Assembly: GCA_019925105.1 (NCBI GenBank)
Contig: JAHGAU010000015.1
Span: 620,001-684,000, forward strand
Reading direction: 5' to 3'
Origin: Niebla homalea
Taxonomy: Eukaryota; Ascomycota; Lecanoromycetes; Lecanorales; Ramalinaceae
Length of the DNA: 64,000 bases
The position numbers and the translations under genes were made by a program. Shown here piece after piece: positions 48,530 through 59,979 of this stretch (within the stretch, counting starts at the first letter, position 1; each line of letters begins with the position of its first letter). The notes beneath the pieces were generated by a model that worked only from the letters and a program-made list of their open reading frames with translations, was not told the origin of the DNA and made no database searches.

Positions 48530-50850
48530 TCAGAGAAAATATCGAATCCAAGCAAGTGATAGTGCAAGCCCAACCAAACACGCCGCTCCTGGTGTCCGTA
48601 GACCAGAAGTGGATGCTTTCCGAGGCGAAGGCGTCGCCGTAGCTGTGAAGACGCCTGTGGGAATAGTGTTTGTAGCCTTGCTGCCACCACCACTCCTCGA
48701 GGGATGCGCCGCCGCCGCTGTGGCAACGGCTGGACTGGGTGCATGACCCGGCCATCCAGCAGCAATGGACATTGAAGAATCGGGGCTCTTCCAATCGTCC
48801 TCGTCATCATACAGGACACCGTTGATGATCACACCGTCTCCAGCCAACAACTTCGCCTTCTGCTGATTAGTACACTTGACCTGCACATCTCTGACCCAGC
48901 AGATAGGTTTCTTCTGAGGCGGAGGTTTGGATGTGTGGGTCGCATTGGCGGTGCCGTTAGTCTTATAAGTGGACAGATCTGCGGGATGGCCCAATGAGAT
49001 GTCGCTTCCACTAACGATACGAGTGAAGACTGTAAACATCGTTTCTGGCTGATACGCAGGGATGAGATGGCCGGCATCATAGATGCGTGAGAAGGACAGG
49101 TTGCCATACTGTCGGACCGCACCACCAACGTAGCTGTCGTTCACGACGATGTCGGCGTATCCAGCAGAGTAGAATGGTGCATAAGCTGGGTGTTGAGCAG
49201 CGATGGAAAAGGAGACCGCTTCACCTCCTCTCCAATTGCAGAGATAGTCTCGATCCCCGTAGATTAAGGCTACATGCACACCCAATGAGAGGAGGTAGGC
49301 CATTTGGTTAATGGAGTCACCACGTTCTAGATCTCCTGTCCTCCGGAAGGCAGAGCTAACTACATCGTTGGATTGTGTGAAGTTGATGCGGGCACCAATC
49401 GCGGCTTGAACATCTGCTTGGTTGAGATATTCCAGATAGGTGCTAGGTGGAAAAGGGTCGGGCACTTTCTGGGTGATGTCGTACGGATCAAGGCCAGAGG
49501 TCATGAATGGACCGATCACTGTGTTTTGACATGAGCTCACGGCCTCTGTGCAAGCTTGGTTGACACGTTGTACGTCTCCTTCGTTCTGCGGATCCGAGAT
49601 CTGTATCGCATTTCGACAGTCCTGTATCAACTCCTGACATCCACCGACGCTCAAAAAACTGTTTGCAGCTGCTTCGTCGTCAACGAGGGCAAGAGCTGAA
49701 ACTCCATACGTGTTGTTGTCAGCAAATCTTGGATAGTAGATTCCTTGGACCAGATCGTCTACACATCCTTGAAGTATCCCCAGCGAGCTGAGACGAATCT
49801 CTAATGTCTTGCTACTTGACAAAGTACCATTCTTTCGGAGTACGTTCTGCTTCTCCCACAAAGCGGCAAAGGCTGGACCATACTTGCCTCCATAGCTTTC
49901 AGCAAATAAATTGATACCCACTGGCCCAGGACCGGGAGCGTTATGCGAACCGTTCCCATAGTGTGCTGGGTTATAACGTGGGAAGACGCCAAGGAAGCCT
50001 TGCAACATATGCCATACAGCATAAGCAGCGATCTCAGTGGTATTTGCAGTTTGATTCTGATTGTTAGAGGCAAAGGTGCCATTCAAGAAGGTCGAAGAGG
50101 TTTGATTAGATGGCGGATCGCCTGGTGGTACTTGAATTTGGTTCGTGAATAAGTTCAGACTTCCGTCCCTCGTCACATCGTAAGAAAATCCAACTTGGGC
50201 CGGCTGATCAATGTAGATAATATTAGAGCTCCGATCCCAGCCCCAATCTCGCGGCTGCGTCCTAGGTAAAAGGCAGAGTCAACATCGCTTTTTCGGGTCA
50301 AATGTAGGGTCAGCATTGCCTAACACGATACATAAGTCCCGAGATCGTGACAAGATTGGGTAAAACGTCTCTGAGATTTACTTACCCAAGCCGAGCCTGA
50401 GCGACTTCGATCACCTCGCAGGGACCGGTCTCCTGGAAGAATCCAACCATGCTACTGCTTCCGGGACCACCATTGATGTAGATGGTGAGAGGTGATGAGT
50501 TTGCGTTGGTACGTGCCTCTATGAACCAGAAAAACATGTTGATGGAGTAATTTTGCTGCGTTGGAGCCAGGATGGCAGGTGGAAGCGAAACATAACCGGC
50601 ATACTGCCTTTGGGTCGCAAATACAGTTGCACAGGTGCCGGTAGTCGGTGACTTGAAGCGTGCCGTGATCCTAGGATCTGCAGGCGATCGAACTGTAGTG
50701 ACGCCCACATCCGAGGATGCTTGTTGGACATATTGCGGACTGCATGGTTGGAAAAAATATATGATTATTGCAACGAAACATGGGAAGTCCAGCTTTAGGA
50801 AGGTGTCAGTAGGAAGCTCGAGGACCAGTGGAGATGTTTCTCACAATCAT
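48530..50850 (-). CDS. Secreted serine carboxypeptidase (peptidase family S10)
   Basis: Removes C-terminal residues from peptides; expected in the secretory pathway or at the cell surface. Three exons, 50850-50845 (only ATGATT), 50792-50386 and 50261-48530, join in phase and give 714 residues. The spliced start encodes MILDFPCFVAIIIYFFQP, a credible signal peptide. Family motifs: INGGPGSSSM (oxyanion hole), VGFSYD, the nucleophile in ESYGGKYGP (Ser near 260), the Asp in YGDRDYLCNW near 476 and the His in DAGHLIPAYQPE near 536. Many NxS/T sites are present. The C-terminus is Ser/Thr/Pro-rich and ends in a hydrophobic segment (AACLVGLALSLAW), suggesting a GPI anchor or membrane tether. The 5' end is about 400 bp from a RIP-like hAT island. 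Confidence 0.87.
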
Positions 50851-51250
50851 GCTGAGCCTGTGGAGCAAACGCTGTAGCTATGTACTGCCCTGACGTTGAG
50901 TTGCACTAGAGGCCTAATCAATCGAAACCCCATACGTGCTATTCATGTAGAGTCTGTTCAATGGTTTCATGAGCTTCATGTCCGTTGAAGATATCGGGAA
51001 GCGGGGCAAAATAAAAGAAGCGCGAGTGTAACGGTCTGAATTCACGAGGCTGCGTACAGCAAGGCTGAACAAAAATGATTGATTTTACGGCATGAAACAC
51101 TTGAAACGAAAAATCAATCAGCCTTTCGCGGCTCAACGAGTGACAGTAGAACTAGCATCAGATTCAGTTGCAGGGGTTTCAGTAAGACAATGATTGGGTA
51201 TCGATATTGCTGAGATGTATGGTGTACCAACAACGCGTTTTAAATCGACC
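50851..51250. other. Intergenic: carboxypeptidase upstream region up to the hAT-like element
   Basis: Ordinary base composition, no gene seen; presumably the carboxypeptidase promoter. Confidence 0.45.
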
Positions 51251-51258
51251 GTTCCACA
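51251..51258 (+). repeat. 8-bp target site duplication, left copy (GTTCCACA)
   Basis: Identical to 53970-53977 on the other side of the element. Confidence 0.75.
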
Positions 51259-53969
51259 TAGTGATGCGAGATTTGGGCTTACTGTAATTACTGTCAGACC
51301 AAATCCGAGTGTAATTACTATAAGCTTGAGGTCCTAACGGTCACGTTAAACTCGGCGGTAATAAGGGTATATTTAACCGTATTTTAGGCCTTTTTTCTGC
51401 CTTAATTAACGGGCTTTTTAACTTAAAGGGCCGGAATTATTATTTATACGGCGGAGATATAAATATTTTAAGTAATATTATAATAATAATATATATTTAT
51501 AGTAATATTTTATTAAATTAAAAGGAGTTACTCCTTCTTATTATAATATAATAATAGCCGGTTTATTATTACTTTATAAGATTAAGTAAATATTTAAGGT
51601 TTTTAATTTATTTTATTTTTTATTATTCTTAAGCTTTTATTTATTTACCTTATTATTCTTAAGGAAGTCTTATTCTTTTAATTTATACTTATCTTTAAGA
51701 TTAAACTTAATCTTATCGTTAAGTTTAAGTTAAAAATTATTTATAATTAATAAATTTATTTTGATTTTTTTTTTTCTTATTTTACTTATTAAAATTATTA
51801 AGTAAAAATGGATTTATTAACAATAATAATCTTTTTAATTTATATTTAAAAATATAAATATTTATATAAATAAATTAAAGCTTATTTATCCTTTATAAAC
51901 TTATCCGGTTACGGGGTATAGTATATAGTATTTTATTAACGGAAAAAAATCTTTTATTAATAATTAAATTATTAATAGTTTTATAGATTTATATAATTAT
52001 AATAATAAGTAATAATAAAATCCTTTTATAAATCCTTTAAAAGAATAATAAATTCCTTTAATCGTTTTACGTATAATAATTTTTAAGGAATAAAGTATAT
52101 TAAGTCTTAAAAATTAAAAAATCGCTTTATATTTATGATTTTTTATTATTTATATTAATAGTATACCGATTCAAAAAGGTAAAAATAAGGGTTTAAGTAT
52201 TATTGTTAAAGTCTTTACCTTTATTAATTGGATTTAAGTAATAAGTAACGTAATAAATAAATTATATTTATCTCTTAAATAATTATATTTAAGCCGCTTT
52301 CCTTTAAATAATTATTCCGTTAACGATTTTTTAATATAACCGGAAAATCAAATTAATATATAAATAATTCCGGAATATAAAGTTAATATTAAAGGCTTTT
52401 AAATAAGCTTTAATTCTGTATTAATAAAATAATATAAATCTTAAATATATATAATTATCTTTAAATTGGATTTAAGTAAAGTAAAGAGGTTTTAATAGTA
52501 TTTTAAGGTTTTTTAAATCGGCTTAAAAAGTTAAATCTTAAATAATACGTATAATAAAAATATTAATAATTTAATTTATATTACGATTATATATCTATAT
52601 TATTAAAGTAGCTTTATTACGTATAAAAGAGTGGATAAACTGGTATTAAGTACCCCACCGGGTTACCACTAATAATACCAAGGTATATATCCGGCTATAT
52701 AGATTTTTCTAATATTTATAAAGGATAATAAACTATTTATTAACTTTTTAAAAGAAAATAATAACTTTTTAAACCTTTATAAAAAAATCTTTAAATTATA
52801 ATATATTATTAATATATTTAATTAATAGCTAAAGTCTATAATTATCGTAAAAGGTTTAAAAAACGTATTTTTATATTGGCTTTTAATATATAATATTTAT
52901 AAAAGATATTATAATATTTTCTATATTTATAATTATAAAGTTAATATATATAATATTATTTTTACATTAAGCTTTTATACGCTTATTAAGGTAATTAACC
53001 ATCTCTTACCCCTTATACTTTAATTCATTTATTTTAATACTTTTTAAATAAAGGGCCTTAAGGGGGTATATAGGGAGATATTAATAAACCGTATATAATT
53101 AATATTTAAGGAACTATTTATAATTAAATTTAAGGTATTAATAATATTAATTTAAGTTTAAATAAGAATTCTTATTTTAATATAAGCTTTATTAAATAAA
53201 TCGTTTAAGAAATAATATTTTAATAAGATTTTCAAGCTTAAATTTAGTTTATTAATTAAGGTTTTTAAGTATTATTTATTAAAAAAGTTAAAAGGTTATT
53301 TATTAACGAAAATAATTAAAGAAATAAGCTTTTTTAAATATTAAATTTTAATTAATTATAAAGCGTTTATTATTAATTTAATTTATCGAGTAAAAGTTTC
53401 CTTAAAAAACTATTAAAAAAGGATTAAGTTACTTAAGCTATAATACCCTTTTATTCTTTCATTATTTTATATAATTTATAGGATAAATATTTAAGGTATA
53501 CTTTATATTTAAGAAAATAGTTTTATATATATATTAAATTATTAACTTTATTAATATATTTAATATATTAACGGTAAAAAATAAAAGAAATTTAAACTCC
53601 TTTAAAAATAAATTTCTTTATAAAAATATTTTAAACTTTAAAGTTTTTAAGTAAAGTAAATTAAGAATTTATAATAATAATATAATATTAAATTAATAAG
53701 TAAACGTTAAGGTATAAGCTATTATTAATTTATTTAAATTTTTTAATATAGGAAACTTAAAAATATATATAAAAGCCGGAGGCAGAAAAACGATTTTACG
53801 GACCCCCAACGATGGAATGGAGTAATATTATAGGCTAAAAGTGGATTATTAATTAAAAACACATAATATACATATAACTTACAGTAATTACCGTCTGACA
53901 AGGCCTTTTTGGCCCCAAAACGGTAATTACTGTCAGCTTGAAGCTCTGACGGTAATACACGCATCACTA
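51259..53969. mobile_element. hAT-like DNA transposon, RIP-like degraded
   Basis: A 2,711-bp AT-rich island bounded by perfect 10-bp inverted repeats, TAGTGATGCG (51259-51268) and CGCATCACTA (53960-53969). The 8-bp direct repeat GTTCCACA flanks it exactly (51251-51258 and 53970-53977). Short TIRs with an 8-bp duplication are the hallmark of hAT elements. The interior has stops in all frames and very few CpA/TpG. I see no BED finger or hATC domain, so the class rests on ends only. Subterminal copies of GTAATTACTGTCAG lie inside both ends. Confidence 0.75.
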
Positions 53970-53977
53970 GTTCCACA
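53970..53977 (+). repeat. 8-bp target site duplication, right copy (GTTCCACA)
   Basis: Identical to 51251-51258. Confidence 0.75.
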
Positions 53978-54699
53978 ATACAATTTTCGGGACTAGTCAG
54001 CTAGGGTTGCGGCCGGGGTCGCCAACTGGCCATGGATGATGATGAAATGAGTGGACCCTGTTCTTTAGTGCCCGCTGCAAGCCGTTCTTAGCTCCTAGCG
54101 CTGCATAGCCCGAATGCCAAGTTCATCGTCATTTCTACTGAATCCTGATTGGCGTGAAACTGAGCATGTTGGGGTAAACTTTGCGGCATTCCTGAATTAC
54201 CATTGTCGCTTCCTCGCTCGGCGGCCCTTTCATCGGCCTCCTCTACCACCGGTTCCTTATATCATAGACGTCAGGATCCGCTGTTTTTCACATCCCGAAC
54301 AGACCGAAGCTCCAATTCTTCGCACAGAGGCTTCCTTTGCCTCCCGTGGTCGTTGGCTTGGCTGTCGTGGGCGCATCAACGACCAGTCGAAAACATCCTT
54401 TATCCTTCCGACTGCCCAGACAAGCCGTCGTCTTGGAAGATGTGTAAGTTCTGGAGTGCATTTCATTTTCCCTTGGCCATTCTGGCTGTGCAATCGAGCC
54501 TCAGAGGGTGCCTGGATCCAGAAGACCGTAGCCACATCCATTGTTTTATATAGCTATCTGCCGGCGCATATTCTTCGATGCCACTTTGAGTCGTCTTTGC
54601 GTGAGCTAATCATTCTCGCTTGATCCTTCAGCTTCCACACCCATCAAATCCAAATTCCGGCGGCACAACCGCCCTTCAGGTAGTCGTGCTAACAGCACC
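53978..54699. other. Intergenic: upstream region of the Ca2+/H+ exchanger gene
   Basis: 722 bp. A 169-codon frame (54114-54623, +) shows no known features and probably reflects leader sequence; the site gtgctaacagCACC just before the start codon looks like a branch site and 3' splice site, so a 5' UTR intron is possible. Confidence 0.4.
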
Positions 54700-56112
54700 A
54701 TGCATCCTGTCAATGGGGCACCTATCAGCGGGCATATACCCGATGAACACACCTCGCTACTTGCACACCCGTTGGAAAATGAGAGACCGTATGTGCGCTG
54801 GCCAGCCCAGTTCTTGCACAAATGCTGGCAGGTTCTGGCAAGCAATCCTGTGAATGTATTGCTGGTCTTTGTCCCACTGGGAATCATCGCTGGAGCCATC
54901 CACTGGCCTCCAACAGTCATCTTCATCTTGAACTTCCTAGCCATCATACCTCTGGCATCTCTGTTGAGCTTCGCGACGGAGGAGCTGTCCGTCAAGCTGG
55001 GCCAAACACTGGGTGGTCTCCTGAATGCAACATTTGGGAATGCGGTGGAATTGATAGTCAGTTTACCCGAGAATACAACAGACTGTGCTAACATGTGTCT
55101 CAGGTCAGTATCGTGGCGCTCAAAAATGGTGAGATCCGCATTGTCCAGTCCAGCATGCTGGGCTCCATCCTTTCCAATATCCTACTGGTTCTTGGCTGCT
55201 GCTTCTTCATCGGTGGCGTCAAGCATCCGGAACAAAAGTTCAATGAAACGGTCGCATCCACCATGTCCTCCTTGATGGCCGTTTCAAGCGCATCTTTGAT
55301 CATCCCGGCAACCCTGTACGCAGTGATGCGCGGGACGAATGCATCGGATGAGAAGGAAGACAAGATCCTACTCCTTTCACACGGTACAGCCGTTATTCTG
55401 CTTGTGATATACGTGTTGTATCTGGTCTTCCAATTGAAAACCCATACAAAATTTTTTGATGCAGAGGCAGAGACAGGAGAAGACGGACAGCCAAAGGAGG
55501 CGGAGATCCTCTCACCGTCAGCGGCAGCGGTGGCCTTGGTCATTATCACTGTCGCTGTGGCAGTCTGCGCCGAATTTTTGGTCGACAGTATCGACTCAAT
55601 CGTGCAAACGGTACACATCAGTAAGACCTTCATCGGACTCATCCTGTTACCCATCGTGGGCAATGCAGCCGAACATGTGACTGCGTGTGTGGTGGCGTAC
55701 AAAAACAAGATGGACCTTGCCATTGGGGTTGCTATTGGAAGCAGCATGCAAATCGCACTACTCGTCACGCCATTCCTAGTCATATTGGGCTGGATCATGG
55801 GCCAGCCCATGACTCTACATTTTGAAACCTTCGAGACTGTGGTCTTCTTTCTGAGTGTGCTTGTGACGAACTATTTGATCGCTGTAAGTGCCAGATCTGT
55901 GCTTTCTATCTCATGTGCTTACGGTGCTTTAGGACGGTAAATCGAATTATCTTGAGGGGGCGATGCTCTTAGGCATGTACATCATCATTGCTCTCGCCTT
56001 CGTAAGTTCTCTTGGTCACGACACAAGGGTCATCCTAATATCATTTTAGTATGTGTATCCTGACAATGCTGGGGCCGCTGGGATTAAACTTTACAATCTC
56101 ATCAATCCGTGA
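54700..56112 (+). CDS. Vacuolar Ca2+/H+ exchanger (CAX/Vcx1 family)
   Basis: Antiporter that moves Ca2+ (and often Mn2+) into the vacuole in exchange for protons. Four phase-0 exons, 54700-55056, 55104-55883, 55933-56001 and 56050-56112, give 422 residues. The two alpha-repeat signatures are GNAVELIVSIVALK (c-1) and GNAAEHVTACVVAYKNK (c-2), with the companion stretches SMLGSILSNILLVLG and GSSMQIALLVTPFLVILGW. About eleven hydrophobic segments are visible, split by an acidic loop (DAEAETGEDGQPKEAE) typical of the family. The end, SNYLEGAMLLGMYIIIALAF followed by YVYPD, is canonical and confirms the last two small exons. The hydrophilic N-terminus is short. Transcription in other fungi is calcineurin/Crz1-dependent; nothing in the sequence proves it here. 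Confidence 0.92.
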
Positions 56113-56969
56113 AAGGGTTGATTCTTCTGCTTCGTTGATGCACTCGCCTTATGAACGTCGAACTTGGAAGATATCGGGGTGCTTTGGGAAGGGAACCTAT
56201 TGTACATATGCCTTGCAAGGAATTGATTGATTTGACCATGTCATTTGTTGCTGTTGCAAGTCTCTGTTGCGCTGGTTGATCAAATGTCAGCTTTCAGAAG
56301 AGCCTTAGGCAACCGTTATAAGGCCAGCAAATGTTTCAGATCTCCGGATTCGAACTGGGTAACCGATAGCCTACAGATGTACTGCTAGCCTTCTCAGCCT
56401 GTGCGCTGCCCGCCCACCATCCCCTGGTCACGTGAAACCTCTCCAAAGGGCATCGCCATGCAGCTCACTTCTTACGTAGAATATCGTGCCAAAAAGCTTT
56501 GGCCTATCGCTGTGCACAACAGCAATTGTGTTTTTGAAGTAGGATCTGCGCGAAATCTGAGGTTTTTATGTAAGTCATGCATCATCATTGAGTACATTGA
56601 GCAGTCTTGCAGGACCACGTTGCCACGATGACTTTTGGAATGCTCTCCTCAATCTTAGCCTAGTTTTACGTTGCCCGTTCTCCATGGAATGGACATTACA
56701 ATCGCATTTGACGAGAGCGATGATCATGCAAGAATTATGGTCCAATGCTCTCTCAAATGCTTCATGAATTTGGATGATGACCACCATCTCAAGAAATGAT
56801 TGATGACTAGATTGCACCCCTTCTCGTGACCTTGGCAATTCATCGTCGATATTCTAAGTCCACTTCTCTTCAGCTCTCTCTCATAAAGATTAGAGGACTT
56901 CATCGATCTGCTGTTACTTACGTGTAGAGAGTGACTGCAGGCACAAGACTGGCCCTTCCCCACCTACCC
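56113..56969. other. Intergenic: exchanger 3' flank and GH81 promoter
   Basis: No recognised coding sequence. A TCACGTGA palindrome is at 56428-56435, about 535 bp before the GH81 start codon. A T-arm-like motif at about 56351-56366 (minus strand, GTTCGAATCC) does not belong to a foldable tRNA. Confidence 0.45.
56428..56435. promoter_or_regulatory. E-box palindrome TCACGTGA upstream of the GH81 gene
   Basis: Perfect 8-bp palindrome in the intergenic region; the same motif occurs in three other intergenic regions of this window. Function inferred only. Confidence 0.2.
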
Positions 56970-59900
56970 ATGGCGTCTCAGATGCGACCCCTGAGCCTTG
57001 TATTTTTACTGACATTTTTGCAGACCGTCTACAGTATATCGATTGTTCCTTTGGCTTCACCTTGGCAAAATGCACTCCAGATAGCTACATCGAGTGTGTC
57101 ACCACTCTTGAACAATACCACGCCCCGTCGCCAACTCTTAAAGGGGGTGGACAATCCGAACCCTCCCGTGACTCAGTATCCCCCATCGCAGACCTCAGAC
57201 TCCACGAAACCAAACACATCTGGGGTCAGTCAAGGATTTCTGTTGACACTCCGCTGCAAGGTGCAATATCGCTGACTTTGTGCCCTAAGATAATCCACAG
57301 CTCACTCAATTCTACGGGTCATCTATCTGTTCCACCATTTCCTACCCCAATCATACCCTCCATCACCCTGCTAACCACAGCCTTTGCACCAACCGCAAGT
57401 CCTGAAAGCTTTAGTAGCATATCCCCAATCGTTGCTGGGACAGCGTCATACACGACTAGATCTGGCACCTCAACAGAATATGATCATTCGGCCAATCACG
57501 CATCTACATCGTCAGTAAATAGCACTAATGTACATCGGGGTGCTTTCGCGGCCCAGCATAAACATCGAACCCACCGCCAACACCACAAAATGGAGAAGAG
57601 AGCGACGACTGATTGTTTCCAGCTGCCAACACCCGGTCCACTACCGAGTCAAATAACGGCCCGAAGCGATCATCCTGCACCCAAGATTGGAATCGTAAGT
57701 TAGATGCCGTACCTGTCAACTACACTCATTCTTCAGATCTGACATCGGACAGAATCAGGGTGCTCCAACTTCGACCAATAAGTTCTACGCCAACCTTTTC
57801 TTAGGAAACCAGAACCAAGGCGTTTGGACTCATCCCTACTCTTTAGCATGGAGCAAAGGGGGCGGCACCCTAAGCAGCTGGGGGATGGCTGTGTCTTATA
57901 TCGACGCCTACCAGAGGGCTAACGGTCCACAGAGCTCCACAATTCCCGGAAGACCGGTCCAATATTTTATCAACCCAGTTGGCATTCAATCAATCATACT
58001 CTCTGCCATCGAACTTTCGAAATCGACCGTCTTGACTACCGATGCTTTGCAGCCCTTTTCAGTCAATGCTCATTTGGCTCCTCAGGCTGGTTCCACTTCC
58101 GTCCTCACCTTTCCCCTGGTCCAAGGAATGGGTTTCGTCACTGCGATATACAGCAATCTTATGCCTACTATTCAGAGTGCTGTCTTTTTCCGCAGCCTCG
58201 TCCAATCAACACAACCGGTATCGGGCATTTTTAAGTACCAATTGACTCTCGAAGACGGCAGGTCTTGGTTGCTATTTGTTATGCCCAATAATGGACAGGA
58301 CCCCCAGTTGGAACTCGTCTCGAACTCGCAGATCCAGGGGGTCAGAGGATGGAGTGGGACAATCCAAGTGTCTCAGAACAACGCTGGTCAAGCCGGCGAG
58401 ACAATTTATGACAGATCAGCGGGCGTCTATCCTATCGGTGGGAATGTTATTGCAAGTGTTTCTGGGGCTACAGGAACTTATCGTCTCGGATGGACTAAAG
58501 GAGGCATCACTAGCAAGAGGCTGCTGATGTTTGCTTTACCTCATCATGTGGCTACCTTCGACTCAACCACTGCAAGTCAGAAAACAACATTGCGACTTCA
58601 GACAACCACGAAAGGTATTGCAACGGCCGTTTACGCCGACATTTGGACGATGGTGGAGCCATCTTTGCCCACAGACATTACTTTCGCCCCCTGGACGCCC
58701 AGCTTGAAAACAAAGTCGGCTTTCTCGAAGAATGCTAACAACATCATTAAGCAAGTCGCAGCCTCCGAAGTATCGCAAGACATGAATGCTCAAACGTATC
58801 TCGACAGCATGTATTTCAGTGGGAAAGCGCTCAGCAAGTTTGCCATGATCGTCTACACCATCCATGACCTTTTGCATGAGCCAGACCTTGCCGCGATAGG
58901 TCTAGAGCAGCTCAAAGGCGCTTTTGCTAAATTCGTCACAAATCAGCAGATATACCCACTCGTATATGACTCGAAATGGGGAGGTATTGTTTCCTCTGCC
59001 ACATACCAGAGCAAAGACCCTAATCAGGACTTTGGCAATACCTACTACAATGATCACCACTTTCACTATGGTAAGCATGAATGAGTCAGCCTTGAAATCA
59101 TCAGTATCTAATTCGAATGTAGGGTACTTCATCCACGCTGCTGCCATTATCGCGTATCTGGACCCGACGTGGCTCCATTTGAACGCCCCATGGGTCGACA
59201 TCCTGATACGTGACGCTTCTTCGCCGTCAACACACGACACCCTCTTCCCCTTTTCCCGCATGTTCGACTGGTATCACGGTCACTCGTTCGCCAAAGGCCT
59301 CTTCGAGTCCGCCGACGGCAAAGACGAAGAAAGCAGCTCCGAGGACGCTCATTTCGCATACGCTTTGAAAATGTGGGGAAAGGTGACTGGCGACCAAAGC
59401 CTCGAAGCCAGAGGCAATCTCATGCTCGCCGTATTGGCGCGGACACTCGACAATTACTTCCTTATGAGGTCAAATAATGCCAACCAGCCATCCAATTTCA
59501 TTGCCAATAAGGCATCTGGCATTGTACGTGTCTCTCTCAGATTTTCCAGCGTTTGAAGCGATTATTGATTGAGTCTCCAGCTCTTCGAGAACAAGATTGA
59601 CCACGCAACCTACTTCGGCACCAACCCCGAATACATCGAAGGCATCCATATGCTTCCCCTGTCGCCCTCAACCGCCTACACCCGCAATCCTAGCTTCATC
59701 GTCGAAGAGTGGAACGCCTATTTCGCAGATACAGCCTTCAGTCCTGCCTCCAAGGTCGCCGGCGGCTGGCGGGGAATATTGTACGGGAACTACGCCTGTG
59801 TCAATCCGAAAGCTGCGTGGGCTTTCTTCAGTGCAGCGGATTTTGATATGGGATGGATTGATGGAGGGGCTAGTCGGACGTGGTATTTGGCATATAGTGC

Positions 59901-59979
59901 AGGTGAGTCGGTCTACCGACATTATTGCCTGTTGGTGATCCATCTGCTGATTTCGAAACTAGCACTTGGGGGGCTTTGA
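56970..59979 (+). CDS. Secreted endo-1,3-beta-glucanase, glycoside hydrolase family 81
   Basis: Hydrolyses beta-1,3-glucan of the cell wall; fungal members act in cell separation and autolysis. Six phase-consistent exons, 56970-57224, 57290-57694, 57753-59070, 59123-59523, 59581-59902 and 59963-59979, give 905 residues. A signal peptide (MRPLSLVFLLTFLQTVYS) is followed by a Ser/Thr/Pro-rich stretch of about 200 residues and a basic HKHRTHRQHHKMEKR segment that may be a Kex2-type processing region. The GH81 domain starts at GAPTSTNKFYANLFLGNQ and includes the catalytic Asp in DHHFHYG (about 653-659) and the acidic cluster DGKDEESSSE (about 724-733). It ends WIDGGASRTWYLAYSAALGGL. The final 60-nt intron is divisible by three, so retention would only change the last residues. 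The 57225-57289 intron is the least certain join. Confidence 0.9.

Noticed and set aside
56310..56400. Possible tRNA on the minus strand (GTTCGAATCC T-loop-like motif near 56351-56366)
   Set aside because: The T-stem would have two mismatches and no 5' acceptor strand complementary to the 3' side could be found within normal distance; no anticodon arm folds well.
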